Shown here one piece after another: positions 36,210 through 45,274 of a DNA stretch of 64,000 bases. The notes under the pieces are model-generated. The model was given only the letters and a program-made list of their open reading frames with translations, had not been told where the DNA came from and searched no databases. This stretch comes from Fredinandcohnia aciditolerans (lineage in GTDB: Bacteria; Bacillota; Bacilli; Bacillales; Bacillaceae_L): NCBI GenBank assembly GCA_003640645.1, contig QGHH01000001.1, positions 118,186 to 182,185 of the forward strand, given 5' to 3'. Position numbers and translations under genes: made by a program. How positions within the stretch are numbered: position 1 is the first letter of the stretch; every line of letters begins with the position of its first letter.

Positions 36210-37973
36210 TTAAACAATTGATTTCTTAGATCCTTCGGCTAATTCTTTGTCTTTTAGAATAAATTGCTCACTGAATCTATTCCAATTCGAAACATGAGGA
36301 AATCCATATTCACTTAGCTCTGCTGAAAATTGTGAGATAATTGGCGGTTTTAACTTTAATGTACGAAGCTTTTCGTAATTACTAAAGAAAACATCATTTG
36401 GATCTCCTTCCATCACCACTTTTCCTGCGTCGATTACAACCACTCTACTTGCATACTGAGCTACCACTTCCATATCATGAGTAATCATAACGATAGTTGC
36501 TTGATTATCCTTAATTAACGTTTCCATTAAGGATAACAGGGAATTTAAATTTTGTTCATCCTGCCCAGTAGTTGGTTCGTCCAACAGAATAATTTTAGGA
36601 TTTGACACCAACATGGTTGCGACTGCTAATCTTTGACGTTCCCCTCTACTCAAAGAGAAAGGATGTTCTTTTCTTTTATTTTGAAGTCCAACTGTCTTAA
36701 TAGCCAACTCTAACTGTTGATTGATAATGTCTTCCGCATAACCTCTATTTTTTAACCCAAATTTTATTTCATCTTCAACTGTGTTACAGAACAACTGATT
36801 ATCTGGGTTTTGAAATACATAGCCAATATCTAATATGATATCCTGCACCTTACTCTTCTTTGTATTTTTAGAATTGATTTCGACATCCCCATGGGTAGGT
36901 TTTAAAAGTCCAATTAAGTTTTTCATTAATGTAGACTTCCCACAGCCATTATGACCCACGATTGCTAATAGTTCACCTTTTCGAATGCCTAAATTTATAT
37001 CATGGAGTATTTGTTTTTCTTTATTATAACTAAAATTAACATTTTGTAAGGATGCAACTAGTTCGGTATTGTCTTGTTTTGGTAGATTTTTTTGTTCTGG
37101 AAATGTTAACTTCTTAGAAGTAAGTAGTTGCTTTATCCAATCCAAAACTTCCTTTTTCGTGATAGGAAAATTATCTAGAGTAAATCCTTTTTCATATAAA
37201 TATTTTGCTAGTCTAATATGATCAGGGATTCGTATTCCTAATTGATTGAGTTCATAGAAGTGCTTATTGAAGATCTCACCAGGCCTACCATTATACAAAA
37301 TTTCCCCTTCATGCATGATAACCACTCGATCAATAAATTCAATTAAATCATTCAAATCATGCTCAATAATTAGAAAAGTAGTATCTAATTCTTCCTTTAG
37401 TTCTGCAAGAATATCCATCACTTCCTGTTTACTAACTGGATCAAGGTCAGTAGTAGGGTCATCAAGTATGAGGATAGACGGTAACATCGCTAGGTTACTA
37501 GCAATGGATACTTTTTGTTTCTGTCCACCTGATAAAGAAAATGTTATTTGCTTCTTTATATCCTCTAATCGTAACTTTTGAAGACCATATGCAACACGTT
37601 CCTTGATTTCTGCTTGAGTGTAGCCTTGACATTCTACTCCGAAGGCCACTTCGTCCTCTACTCGTATTGAGAAAATCTGATCTTCTGGGTTTTGAAAGAC
37701 CATTCCGATCTCGGATGAAAGTTCATGCATTGGAACGTATTGAGTGTTTTTTCCGTTAATAACAATGTCACCTTCTAAGTTTCCGTCGGATAAATGTGGA
37801 ATAATGCCATTGAGACATTTTGCTAAGGTTGTCTTCCCACTTCCACTTGTACCTGATAGTAGGACGAATTCTCCCTTGTTTATTTGTAAATTAATATTTT
37901 TCAACGTCTTTTTTTCAACACTAGGATACGAAAAATTAAGATCTTTTACATGAATAATAGAATCTGTGCTCAT
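36210..37973 (-). CDS. ECF transporter ATPase, two ABC domains fused
   Basis: A 587-residue protein with two complete ABC domains, equivalent to EcfA1 and EcfA2 in one chain. Domain 1 has LSGTSGSGKTTLAK, LSGGQKQKVSIA and LILDDPTTDLDP. Domain 2 has VGHNGCGKSTLMKN, LSRGERQRLAVA and IILLDEPTTGQDE, with an Arg replacing the second Gly of the usual LSGG signature. It energises uptake through the EcfT and S genes just upstream. AAAGGAGCGGAG fixes the ATG at 37973; the longer frame overlaps the EcfT end. Confidence 0.93.
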   Translation of the reverse strand: MSTDSIIHVKDLNFSYPSVEKKTLKNINLQINKGEFVLLSGTSGSGKTTLAKCLNGIIPHLSDGNLEGDIVINGKNTQYVPMHELSSEIGMVFQNPEDQIFSIRVEDEVAFGVECQGYTQAEIKERVAYGLQKLRLEDIKKQITFSLSGGQKQKVSIASNLAMLPSILILDDPTTDLDPVSKQEVMDILAELKEELDTTFLIIEHDLNDLIEFIDRVVIMHEGEILYNGRPGEIFNKHFYELNQLGIRIPDHIRLAKYLYEKGFTLDNFPITKKEVLDWIKQLLTSKKLTFPEQKNLPKQDNTELVASLQNVNFSYNKEKQILHDINLGIRKGELLAIVGHNGCGKSTLMKNLIGLLKPTHGDVEINSKNTKKSKVQDIILDIGYVFQNPDNQLFCNTVEDEIKFGLKNRGYAEDIINQQLELAIKTVGLQNKRKEHPFSLSRGERQRLAVATMLVSNPKIILLDEPTTGQDEQNLNSLLSLMETLIKDNQATIVMITHDMEVVAQYASRVVVIDAGKVVMEGDPNDVFFSNYEKLRTLKLKPPIISQFSAELSEYGFPHVSNWNRFSEQFILKDKELAEGSKKSIV

Positions 37974-38013
37974 AACTCCGCTCCTTTGCAAAGGATTTAT
38001 TGTAACACTGTAC

Positions 38014-38823
38014 TTATGCAATAAATGAATTATCTGCACCTAACCCGAGACCGTATCTCACATACAACGCACCGGCAAAAAATACAATCGTTAGCACAAT
38101 GACTACATAATCCTTATTTTCAAGGTTCATATCTTGGTAGTATTCACGCCAAGCCATTTTGCTAAATCCTTTGCTTTCAACGGCCAGTCCCATTGTTCTA
38201 CTTCTTCTTAAAGAATTAATCAACAATGGAAAAGCTGCTAGTTTAAAACTGTTCCAGCTTCCTCTTATCCCTTTTTTGTTAACCCCTCTAATCGTTTGTG
38301 CATTTGAGATATTCGTCAATTCTTCAAATACTAATGGGAAGAATCTTAAAGTCCCTAAAAACATAAACGCGATGTTCATTGGTACCTTCATCTTCATTAA
38401 ACCCTTTGCCAATAACGCAGGATCAGTTGTCGTTATAATAACAATTGTCATAAAACATGGAATAGCAATTCTGTATCCAAGGACTAATCCAGAATATAGA
38501 CCAATATCTGTCGCATGGAGTGAACCTATTGAAAAAAGGACCTTGGCATTTGCTTGTTCATAATTATAAAAAGTAGAGAAAATAACTGCTGACATGGCAA
38601 GTATGACAATTGTGCCAAGCAAAGGCATGATTGACTTCATATGAATCTTCGCTGATAACCAAATAGGAATACCAATTAAAAGTATAATCGTTAAGTATAG
38701 GGGATCCATAAATAACAAAGGTGTTACGACGAAACCAATTATTAAAAGTAATTTTGCACGTGGGTCCAATTTATGAACCCACGTTCCTTTATCTAGATTT
38801 GCAACAAAATCGCTAGCTGCCAT
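38014..38823 (-). CDS. ECF transporter T component (EcfT)
   Basis: A 269-residue membrane protein with about five to six helices. It starts with WVHKLDPRAKLLLIIGFV and carries the coupling-helix motifs AQTIRGVN and SRTMGLAVESKGF, the Ala-Arg-Gly type signatures through which EcfT touches the ATPases. Its operon contains the S component and the fused ATPase, giving a complete dedicated ECF importer. GGAGGTG precedes the ATG. Confidence 0.92.
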   Translation of the reverse strand: MAASDFVANLDKGTWVHKLDPRAKLLLIIGFVVTPLLFMDPLYLTIILLIGIPIWLSAKIHMKSIMPLLGTIVILAMSAVIFSTFYNYEQANAKVLFSIGSLHATDIGLYSGLVLGYRIAIPCFMTIVIITTTDPALLAKGLMKMKVPMNIAFMFLGTLRFFPLVFEELTNISNAQTIRGVNKKGIRGSWNSFKLAAFPLLINSLRRSRTMGLAVESKGFSKMAWREYYQDMNLENKDYVVIVLTIVFFAGALYVRYGLGLGADNSFIA

Positions 38824-38853
38824 AATTTACACCTCCATACAAATCAATTTTAC

Positions 38854-39432
38854 TTATCCTAAAAGGGCTTTTAATTTTTCACCAAGTGGCTTTGCAATGA
38901 CTGTTCCGATAACCATCCCTACTAGAGATATCGCAAATACAATTGCAATTAAATGGAATGGCACTGGAATTTGATATGGATACACAATGCTCCACCAAAC
39001 AAAAATCTCATAAATTGCATTGTAAAGTAAGGCAGCTACAATCAAATCTTTCGTACTAGAATAAACATCGCTTGGATTTGCAAAAGCTTTACTTCTGCTA
39101 TTTAAATATAATTCCGGTAGAATCGGTGCAATCACAACTAGAATCCAATAGATTGGGAGTTCGCCTTGTAGGAAGAAGTTAATGGCGCACCACGCGGCCG
39201 TAAAATAAACAGACGCATAAGGTTTTCTTACAACTACCCAACATAGCACTAAAGCAAAAGCACAGAACAGGTAAACAAAAGTATGGTTAAACGGGAAAAC
39301 AACACCAGCAAATTTGAAGAAATACCAAAGTACACGATATAAAACAGCAAATATTACAATTGTAATTAAATCAACCGCTGTTACCTTTCTTTTTACCATT
39401 GAAAGCTTAGTACCTAACTCTACTTGTGACAT
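38854..39432 (-). CDS. ECF transporter S component (substrate-binding membrane subunit)
   Basis: A 192-residue membrane protein with about six helices. The pattern AVDLITIVIFAVLYRVLWYF at the first helix and the final GMVIGTVIAKPLGEKLK match S components of ECF transporters encoded next to their own T and A genes. It sets substrate specificity, which cannot be predicted. GGAGG 7 nt upstream supports the ATG at 39432. The neighbouring opine-dehydrogenase-like gene suggests an amino-acid-derived or metal-chelating substrate, as inference only. Confidence 0.85.
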   Translation of the reverse strand: MSQVELGTKLSMVKRKVTAVDLITIVIFAVLYRVLWYFFKFAGVVFPFNHTFVYLFCAFALVLCWVVVRKPYASVYFTAAWCAINFFLQGELPIYWILVVIAPILPELYLNSRSKAFANPSDVYSSTKDLIVAALLYNAIYEIFVWWSIVYPYQIPVPFHLIAIVFAISLVGMVIGTVIAKPLGEKLKALLG

Positions 39433-39464
39433 CACATAACCTCCTACTATTCGTTATTTTTTGT

Positions 39465-40517
39465 TTAAATATATTGCGTAAACCCCTTCAAACGATTGAT
39501 ATCTTCTACTGTAAGTTCCTCAAAACTTACACCAACCGACCTAAAGTCTTTCTCCATTAACAGTGATGCAGTATTAATAAGTGAGTCTGTATATGGCGTC
39601 TCTAACCCTACTTTTCTACTTAACTCTGAAATCGGCACCAGCCCATATGGAATATCTTCAGTGACATATCTGTAGTCCAAAGTAGTTGGTGCTAATCCGT
39701 CTGGAAATAATCCCGGAAGAGCCTCGTATAAGCTTGGGTAATCAGTTTTATAAAACTCGTTCAAAATATATAGGATACTTTGTGTTTTTATATTAAGATG
39801 TTCAGCAAGTTTGATCCTTTCCTCATCCAGTTTTTCAACATACGAAACAGTCAATGGTGATGTTCCGTCACCGTAAAATCTAAATTCACTTGCTGAGTCT
39901 ATTCTGCTAGCATTAAACAAAGTGATTGGAGTATGTACTACGACGTTTGAATTGTTCAGAGAAGTTTCGATAACATTGTTAGCTGGAATTAATTGTGGGA
40001 ATGTTTCTAGGAAGTATTTTGAGATTGTAAGATTCTTAGAAGTAGGTATTACACTAATTTGTACATTTTGCTTAATTCTACTGATTGTTACAGATCCAGT
40101 GGAGTCGGCTTTTGATATAAAAGGCATTGCGCTTGTTTCAGCGATTGTAAGATTTTTCTCTTCAATTTCATCGCCAAGCACTGCCCTACATTCAATTGCT
40201 CCCCAATATCCAGGGAATATTGCAATTGTTTGGTTCTTTTTCAAATGTGGTTTTAGTTGTTTGAATATTGATTTGTGTCCTGAAGCTGTAGACGTGATAA
40301 TAATATATTCTACATCATCAATTACCTCCTCCATTTGAGATGATACTTGGATCGGAACTCTACCTGTATAAACCCCTTTTAATTCTAGACCTTGAAAAGA
40401 TAGAATTTCTGCTTTTACCGGACTTCGACTATAAAGCTTTACTTTCTTTCCTTGTAAAGAGAGGTATCCAGCAATAGCTTGACCTGTATTACCTGCTCCA
40501 ATGACAGCGAAAGACAT
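39465..40517 (-). CDS. Octopine/nopaline dehydrogenase family enzyme
   Basis: A 350-residue NAD(P)-dependent opine-dehydrogenase-like protein. The nucleotide motif is AVIGAGNTGQAIAGYLSLQG. The substrate domain carries VVVHTPITLFNASRID, corresponding to the conserved NxxxHP segment (here HT instead of HP), and FRFYGDGTSPLTVSYVEKLD. Opine dehydrogenases join or split an amino acid and a 2-oxo acid. No nicotianamine-synthase-like or racemase partner of metallophore loci is nearby, so a catabolic role is as likely. It is the first structural gene of the ECF operon, after a GntR gene. Confidence 0.85.
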   Translation of the reverse strand: MSFAVIGAGNTGQAIAGYLSLQGKKVKLYSRSPVKAEILSFQGLELKGVYTGRVPIQVSSQMEEVIDDVEYIIITSTASGHKSIFKQLKPHLKKNQTIAIFPGYWGAIECRAVLGDEIEEKNLTIAETSAMPFISKADSTGSVTISRIKQNVQISVIPTSKNLTISKYFLETFPQLIPANNVIETSLNNSNVVVHTPITLFNASRIDSASEFRFYGDGTSPLTVSYVEKLDEERIKLAEHLNIKTQSILYILNEFYKTDYPSLYEALPGLFPDGLAPTTLDYRYVTEDIPYGLVPISELSRKVGLETPYTDSLINTASLLMEKDFRSVGVSFEELTVEDINRLKGFTQYI

Positions 40518-40571
40518 ATAACTCCTCCTTGCAGCTATTTAATAAAAATACTTAACTGATAAAACGATCTG

Positions 40572-41246
40572 TCACTTCAAAGATTCTAGATATTGTTCCA
40601 CCCCTATTACGGCTTGTTCCATTGAATCTAAAATATGTTTTTTGATTGCTAATTCTGCATTCAATTTATCCTTTTGAATAATAAAGTTTAGGATTGTCTC
40701 ATGCTCATCTGAGGTTTTCTTTGTATCTACTTGATGTGCTAGACGTCGATATCTTGAGATTTTATCATTCAATTGAAATAAAATTTTTATAACTGTCTGG
40801 TTGTTGCTAAGTGTGTATAGCGTTGTGTGGAACTGACCTCCAAAATGATCTACATCTTCGTAGTTGCTTTTAGTTGAATTATTTTTAATCATAAAAGCAT
40901 GATAAGCAAGATGCTTAATGTCATTTTCTGTAATATTATCAATCGCCTCGATAATAATGATTCCTTCTAACAAGCTTCGGACAAGAAATAGTTCCTTCAC
41001 TTCTTGTACAGAAATAGATGCTACCTTTAAACGACCATTTGACTGTCGTTCCACTAACTCCTCTATTTCTAAACGTTGAAGCGCCTCTCTTAAGGGCGTC
41101 CTACTAATCTCTAATTCTTTTGCTAATTCATCCTCAATGATTGGTTGTCCTGGCTTAAAAGAACACTTAATAATACGTTCCTTTATTTCTGTATAAGCGA
41201 TATCTTTTGCAGAAACCCTTGTCATCGACGTTTTTTTCAAATGCAT
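40572..41246 (-). CDS. GntR family regulator, FCD subfamily (regulator 2)
   Basis: A 224-residue paralog of regulator 1: winged helix (AKDIAYTEIKERIIKCSF, LEISRTPLREALQRLE) plus FCD domain. The ATG at 41246 follows GGGGAGGTG; the longer frame starts inside an operator-like sequence. A single TTGTATACAA lies 39 nt upstream. It probably controls itself and the opine/ECF genes; cross-talk with regulator 1 is possible since the sites are alike. Confidence 0.93.
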   Translation of the reverse strand: MHLKKTSMTRVSAKDIAYTEIKERIIKCSFKPGQPIIEDELAKELEISRTPLREALQRLEIEELVERQSNGRLKVASISVQEVKELFLVRSLLEGIIIIEAIDNITENDIKHLAYHAFMIKNNSTKSNYEDVDHFGGQFHTTLYTLSNNQTVIKILFQLNDKISRYRRLAHQVDTKKTSDEHETILNFIIQKDKLNAELAIKKHILDSMEQAVIGVEQYLESLK

Positions 41247-41284
41247 TTTTTCACCTCCCCTAATATAAAAAAATAATTGAATAT

Positions 41285-41294
41285 TTGTATACAA
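41285..41294. promoter_or_regulatory. Single GntR-type operator upstream of regulator 2
   Basis: TTGTATACAA, a perfect 10-bp palindrome, identical to the first half-site at 33026. No second site occurs 13 bp further on, unlike the two other loci. Confidence 0.6.
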
Positions 41295-41343
41295 TTATAT
41301 TTCAAAATGTTTTAAATGTAAAGAAAATTTTAAATTTAATGAC

Positions 41344-41364
41344 ATATCCCCCTTGGGGGGATAT
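41344..41364. promoter_or_regulatory. CsoR-type operator
   Basis: ATATCCCCC and GGGGGGATAT form a G/C-tract palindrome typical of CsoR/RcnR-family binding sites. It lies 25 bp before the csoR-like start and should be bound by the encoded protein. Confidence 0.88.
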
Positions 41365-41389
41365 AATTTAAAAAAAGGAGGGTTAATGA

Positions 41390-41692
41390 ATGGAAAACAA
41401 AAAAGATCATTCCCATGTTCATGGTCACACCCATAAACATCGCAAAAGCGTTATTAACCGACTTGCCAGAATAGAAGGACATATAAGGAGTGTAAAACAA
41501 ATGGCCCTTGATGAAAGGGATTGCCCTGAAATTCTTTTGCAAATAGCTGCCATCCGAAAAGCACTAGATAACACAGCCAAATTGGTATTAACGGATCATA
41601 TGGAAACATGTTTAGTCGATGCTGTACATGAAGGAAATGAAGATGAAGTCCTCAAAGACATAAAAAAAGCATTACATAATTTTATCCGATAG
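41390..41692 (+). CDS. CsoR/RcnR family metal-sensing repressor
   Basis: A 100-residue all-helical repressor. Cys45, His70 and Cys74 match the C-H-C ligand triad of copper-sensing CsoR proteins (ERDCPEILLQ and TDHMETCL). The N-terminus is an unusual His-rich stretch (HSHVHGHTHKH, residues 7-17), a possible extra metal site. The operator is immediately upstream. Instead of copper chaperone and ATPase genes, a MATE exporter follows 15 nt later. AAGGAGG precedes the ATG. Confidence 0.93.
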   Translation: MENKKDHSHVHGHTHKHRKSVINRLARIEGHIRSVKQMALDERDCPEILLQIAAIRKALDNTAKLVLTDHMETCLVDAVHEGNEDEVLKDIKKALHNFIR

Positions 41693-41707
41693 GGGTCGTG
41701 AGGGTCC

Positions 41708-43057
41708 ATGGGGGAAGCACACCTTAAAGGAGTTCAACTAAAAGAAACAAAGACAATTCAACAAAAAATATCTATAATCCTTGTGTTAGCTGTTCCAGCA
41801 ATGATTGAAAACATCTTACAAACTATCGTTGGTTTTGTGGATACACTGTTTGTAGCAAAGTTAGGATTACATGCTGTCACTTCTGTCGGGATAGCAAATA
41901 CTGTGATAGCCATATATATTTCCATTTTTATGGCTATAGGAGTTGGAACTACTTCCCTTATCGCTAGAAACATAGGGGCAGATAATCTTCAAAAAGCTAA
42001 ATCAATTGCTCGACAATCAACCTTCATCTCTATTTTAAGTGGTTTGCTTTTTGGTATTATTTCCTTATTCTTTAGCGAACCATTACTTCGTTTAATGGGG
42101 GCAGAAGGCGAAGTATTATACAATGGAATTACATATTTTCAAATTGTCGCGGTACCGTCTTTCTTTATTTCTTTGATGCTGAACTTTGGAAGTATTCTAC
42201 GTGCAGCTGGTGATACTAAAGCCCCAATGAAAGTTAGTTGGTGGATCAATATTATACACATCGGCTTGGACTATGTTCTTATTTTTGGCTTCATGGGGTT
42301 ATCTGGCTTTGAATTAGCAGGTGCTGCATGGGCAACAGTTATTGTAAGAATAATTGGTACCATAGCTTTATTTTTATATATTAAAAATTCATCCGTTTCA
42401 TTCACTTTCTTAGGAGAGCCCTCTAGAGAAGAGGCAACTTCAATACTAAAACTTTCAACCCCTGCAGCTATAGAGCGATTGATAATGCGCCTAGGGCAAG
42501 TTCTCTATTTTGGTTTAATCATCAAGATAAGTGCTGATACTTTCGCTGCCCACTCTATTGCAGGTAATATTGAAATGTTTGCTTATATGCCTGGTTATGG
42601 ATTAGCTATTGCTGCTACTACTTTAGTAGGACAGAATGTTGGTGCTAACCGTTCAAAAGAGGCATATCATTATGGGATAATTACTTCATGGATTGCTATC
42701 ACTTTTATGTCACTTATAGGGTTATTATTATTTTTCTTATCTCCATGGTTTGCATCGTGGTTCACGTCAGATAAAGCCGCAATTGGTATGGTTGTTACTG
42801 CTCTGAGAATTGATGCTTTTGCCCAACCTGCTTTAGCAATTGGATTAGTATTAGCTGGTGCTCTACAGGGGGCAGGTGACACAAAAAGCCCTATGTACAG
42901 TACAGCAATTGGAATGTGGGTAATCAGAATAATAGGTGTTTACGTATTAGGGATCCAATTAGAAATGGGTATAGCTGGAGTTTGGCTGTCGATTGCTTTT
43001 GATCTATATGTTCGTGGTATCTACCTATTTTATAAATTCAAGGCTAAAGTTAAATGA
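41708..43057 (+). CDS. MATE family efflux transporter
   Basis: A 449-residue protein with 12 helices in two homologous halves, exporting small molecules with Na+ or H+ exchange. AAWATVIVRIIGT and the repeated GAGDTKSPM / RAAGDTKAPM segments are typical. It forms an operon with the CsoR-type repressor, an uncommon pairing that suggests export of a metal complex or a metal-linked toxic compound. GTGAGGG precedes the ATG. Confidence 0.93.
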   Translation: MGEAHLKGVQLKETKTIQQKISIILVLAVPAMIENILQTIVGFVDTLFVAKLGLHAVTSVGIANTVIAIYISIFMAIGVGTTSLIARNIGADNLQKAKSIARQSTFISILSGLLFGIISLFFSEPLLRLMGAEGEVLYNGITYFQIVAVPSFFISLMLNFGSILRAAGDTKAPMKVSWWINIIHIGLDYVLIFGFMGLSGFELAGAAWATVIVRIIGTIALFLYIKNSSVSFTFLGEPSREEATSILKLSTPAAIERLIMRLGQVLYFGLIIKISADTFAAHSIAGNIEMFAYMPGYGLAIAATTLVGQNVGANRSKEAYHYGIITSWIAITFMSLIGLLLFFLSPWFASWFTSDKAAIGMVVTALRIDAFAQPALAIGLVLAGALQGAGDTKSPMYSTAIGMWVIRIIGVYVLGIQLEMGIAGVWLSIAFDLYVRGIYLFYKFKAKVK

Positions 43058-43142
43058 TCCCATAAATTGAAAACATTTATTGCTAAATATTATTAAATAA
43101 GAAGGAAACGAGAAGTGTCGATTGGAATTTTGAATAATAATG

Positions 43143-43183
43143 AAACGAGGCGCATTTCTCTTAGATAGAAATGCGCCTCGTTT
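43143..43183. terminator. Bidirectional terminator between MATE gene and lipoprotein gene
   Basis: AAACGAGGCGCATTTCT (43143-43159) pairs with AGAAATGCGCCTCGTTT (43167-43183), a perfect 17-bp stem with A/U runs on both sides. Confidence 0.93.
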
Positions 43184-43629
43184 TATTCACCCAATTGTTG
43201 GATCTGATCTATTGTATTCGTTACATTCTGCAATGTTTGAAATAACTCACTATTTTCAAGAAGAGCAGGATCTAATTGTCCATTCTCGATATTATCTAGA
43301 AGCAAATTAACGCCTTCTTCTGCCTGTTGGTTATAATCGACGATCTGCTGATGGAGGTCCTCTGCGAATCCTGGTGGCTGAAGCTTGTTGAATGAATTTA
43401 TGTCTTCCTGCATTTCAGTTAACATCATTTCAAGATCAACTCTTGCTTGTTCATCGGTAACAGCCTGTTCTGCTAGGCTGGGAGCATCGTTAACAAAAGT
43501 ACTAACCTCATTGACATAATCCGTTGCCTCATTCACATACGTTAATGTATTATTAACATCCTCAAGGACAGAACAAGCCCCAAGAAATAGTAACCCTATT
43601 AAAGAAAAAACTAAAAATCGTTTCTTCAC
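43183..43629 (-). CDS. DUF6376-like lipoprotein
   Basis: A 148-residue lipoprotein. The signal peptide ends at lipobox LGAC, followed by SVLEDVNNTLTYVNEATDYV and a largely alpha-helical, acidic body. It resembles the DUF6376 family of Bacillus; the function is unknown. GGAGGGG 5 nt upstream sets a GTG start at 43629; the frame upstream lacks a signal. It shares a bidirectional terminator with the MATE gene. Confidence 0.82.
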   Translation of the reverse strand: MKKRFLVFSLIGLLFLGACSVLEDVNNTLTYVNEATDYVNEVSTFVNDAPSLAEQAVTDEQARVDLEMMLTEMQEDINSFNKLQPPGFAEDLHQQIVDYNQQAEEGVNLLLDNIENGQLDPALLENSELFQTLQNVTNTIDQIQQLGE

Positions 43630-43728
43630 TAAATCCCCTCCTGTTTGTAAGCATACCTTATATACGATACGAAACGGGAAAGGTTTCAAATTTCTTACTG
43701 CCCCCTTGTTTCCAAACTTCAATTACTA

Positions 43729-44058
43729 TCATTGAAACGAATCCTGGAAAAGAACTATATGCTTGCGATTTCCAATTCCATCACCATTCATATCCCAGTA
43801 GGGTAAAAAATCAACTTTGATATGGTCGATATATAGTGGTTCATCCATGAGATGATGAAAAACATCATCTTCTCGTTCAGTTCCACTATATTCGATGACA
43901 ATATCCAAATCACTTTCGGCATGAAAATTGCTGTATAAACGACTCCCGATAATGGCTATCTTTATTATTTCAAGATCAAAATCGTCAAGTGTCTCGTTAA
44001 CATGAGACATGATCATTGATGCTATTTCACTCTTGGAATATTGACTTAACCCGTACAC
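43729..44058 (-). CDS. Nucleotidyltransferase-domain protein (MNT-like)
   Basis: A 109-residue polymerase-beta-fold minimal nucleotidyltransferase: IAIIGSRLYSNFHAESDLDIVIEY gives the GS-R and DxD metal site. Such proteins can be the antitoxin-like half of HEPN/MNT modules or act on aminoglycosides, but no HEPN gene is next to it. The start is weakly supported: GTG at 44058 without a good ribosome binding site. The C-terminal part (DIHKVDFLP type strand) is intact. Confidence 0.75.
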   Translation of the reverse strand: MYGLSQYSKSEIASMIMSHVNETLDDFDLEIIKIAIIGSRLYSNFHAESDLDIVIEYSGTEREDDVFHHLMDEPLYIDHIKVDFLPYWDMNGDGIGNRKHIVLFQDSFQ

Positions 44059-44197
44059 CTCAACAGTACCCAGAAAGACACCTCTATTCTTCTTTTAAAT
44101 AATGTATACAACTTTAGTAGTAACCGTGTGTCCCAATTTTTAGTTTTTCCTTTAGGACACTCATCACTTATTGACTGTCCACTCTGTGTGATAACCA

Positions 44198-45274
44198 TTA
44201 AGAAGTAATGAGGTAACCTTGGTTTTGAATGTCTACATTAAATTGGATATCCATTTTCAAATTTGTATAGTATTTTGTTCTCCAATTTTTTAATTCCTTA
44301 CGTGTTAATTCTCTCCGAAAGAATTGACCTATTCCAAAAATATCTGCCTTATTCTCTTTTGTTTTTGAAATCATATTGTTAAATCGTTCACTAAGTGCTT
44401 GGTTTAATTCCCTTTTAATTTCATTTAGAGACGGCTCTCCTCTTGTTTCCAATATCACTACCTTCAACTTAATTTTGCTTTTTAAGAAGGGTTGGTTGTT
44501 ATGCATCGAACCTTTGTGGTGGATTGAATTATTAACAATCCGAACAGTTGCTTTTTCCATAACCTCAATTTCTCCTGAACTACTTTCGCCTTTAAAAATA
44601 TTATATAATAGCGTTTCATCCGGACTTATTTGATCTACCATTTTCCCATTTTTAACGATGGCTGATCCTATTTGTTCCATAGGAAATTCATCCCCTGAAC
44701 GAATTAAGGGGATTGCAACATCATACGTATAGGAATGGATTCCTCGGTAAACCTCCCAAACTCTTGTAAGTGCAATATCAGGATCCCAACCTGCATTCTT
44801 CTCAAAGAAATCAACAGTTGTTGAACCAATTGATCCAATTGTATCTTTTAACTTTGAGAAGAGCACATTTATATCCTCATCACAAATGGCTACCAAAGCT
44901 TTAGGGGAAACTTCACGGGAACGCATAAATCCTCCAATAATATCTTTCACACCGTCCTCTGCTGCTCCTCTTTCTATTATGATAAGTTTTACATGAAGTA
45001 GATCGACCCTGCTTTCTAAATTTCTACTAATTGTGTCAATCGCCTTTGCTATTGTTTTATCTTTGAAAGATACGATCCTTGATTCGATTTTCCCAGCATT
45101 TGACACTGGTAGATTAATTATAACTTCATATTCATTTTCTATTTTAGACACACCGAGAACAACCGGAAGTAATCGATGGTTGATATCCTTATTATCCCAG
45201 CATCCCGTCAAAGGTAAAATCGTTATAAGTAAAATTGCAAATGTATATATGACAGTTTTATTATATAGTTTCAT
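44198..45274 (-). CDS. Germinant receptor C subunit, lipoprotein (operon 2)
   Basis: A 358-residue Ger(x)C lipoprotein with lipobox LTGC followed by WDNKDINHR, the canonical GCWD start. The body includes LPVVLGVSKIENEYEVIINL and a C-terminal domain that ends IQFNVDIQNQG. The ATG at 45274 has AAAAGGAA 8 nt upstream; the first ATG at 45283 touches that site. The 5' end overlaps the B-subunit gene by 14 nt, showing an A-B-C operon. Confidence 0.92.
   Translation of the reverse strand: MKLYNKTVIYTFAILLITILPLTGCWDNKDINHRLLPVVLGVSKIENEYEVIINLPVSNAGKIESRIVSFKDKTIAKAIDTISRNLESRVDLLHVKLIIIERGAAEDGVKDIIGGFMRSREVSPKALVAICDEDINVLFSKLKDTIGSIGSTTVDFFEKNAGWDPDIALTRVWEVYRGIHSYTYDVAIPLIRSGDEFPMEQIGSAIVKNGKMVDQISPDETLLYNIFKGESSSGEIEVMEKATVRIVNNSIHHKGSMHNNQPFLKSKIKLKVVILETRGEPSLNEIKRELNQALSERFNNMISKTKENKADIFGIGQFFRRELTRKELKNWRTKYYTNLKMDIQFNVDIQNQGYLITS

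Noticed and set aside
39465-40517. Staphylopine/bacillopaline metallophore locus
   Set aside because: There is no nicotianamine-synthase-like or histidine-racemase gene near the opine dehydrogenase.
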